Positions 32,352-32,596 of a stretch of DNA of 32,596 nucleotides are shown in pieces. Numbering within the stretch: the stretch's first letter is position 1; each line of letters begins with the position of its first letter. The position numbers were made by a program, and so were the translations under genes. The notes under the pieces were generated by a model that was not told the DNA's origin, ran no database searches, and saw only the letters and a program-made list of their open reading frames with translations. This DNA comes from an uncultured Clostridia bacterium (GTDB taxonomy: Bacteria; Bacillota; Clostridia; Oscillospirales; Oscillospiraceae), in contig CAMUYE010000017.1 of assembly GCA_947164825.1 (NCBI GenBank), forward strand, positions 1 through 32,596. The letters are read 5' to 3'.

Positions 32352-32596
32352 GCGTTTGCATCAAGAATCAGATCCAGAACATGAATCTGGTGATCGGCTG
32401 CACCGTAGGCTGCGACTATTGCTATGCCAGAAACAACGTCCGCCGGTATCACATGATCGACGAGTTTGCGAAGCCGGAGTTCTTTCCGAATAAGCTGCGC
32501 ATGATGGAGAAGCCCCGTCCTCAGAACTTCCTGCTCACCGGCATGAGCGACCTGTCCGTCTGGAAGCCCGAATGGCTGGAGCAGGTTTTTGCAAAG
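32348..32596 (+). CDS. Radical SAM protein, 5' part only (truncated by window end)
   Basis: MSVCIKNQIQNMNLVIGCTVGCDYCYARNNVRRYHMIDEF...; CxxxCxxC cluster motif CTVGCDYC; ATGA overlap with MarR stop. Confidence 0.88.
   Translation, partial: MSVCIKNQIQNMNLVIGCTVGCDYCYARNNVRRYHMIDEFAKPEFFPNKLRMMEKPRPQNFLLTGMSDLSVWKPEWLEQVFAK

Overview
This 32.6-kb window comes from a high-GC, Clostridia/Oscillospiraceae-like Firmicute; the taxonomy is inferred from gene content and style. The left part (1-15.5 kb) is ordinary chromosome mixed with a few less ordinary loci: pyruvate kinase, RpiB, a polytopic membrane protein, a PstS-like lipoprotein followed by two paralogous WG-repeat-like lipoproteins, FolC, a membrane-anchored MerR regulator, RsgA preceded by several tiny ORFs, and a compact minus-strand lipid cassette (patatin, acyl-adenylating ligase, ACP, hotdog thioesterase). 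From about 15.6 to 30.2 kb there is an accessory island of small, almost all plus-strand genes: a CAT-like protein, a flavodoxin/ferredoxin fusion, Nudix x2, GNATs, peptide deformylase, PNPOx/Nim, a FISUMP-like protein, a histidine phosphatase, glutaredoxin, DUF4256, an AAA ATPase and others. It also contains gene debris and dispersed repeats. Two paralogous mini membrane proteins (MN[R/H]KRLGQxLIGGVFA...) sit at the two ends of this island; one is below the ORF-track cutoff. The right edge enters a MarR + radical-SAM operon resembling the poorly understood 'radical SAM mobile pair' system, with a large palindromic operator over a near-consensus promoter. No rRNA, tRNA, CRISPR array or intact transposase was recognised. 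All family calls are by eye from motifs and sequence recall; no searches were run.
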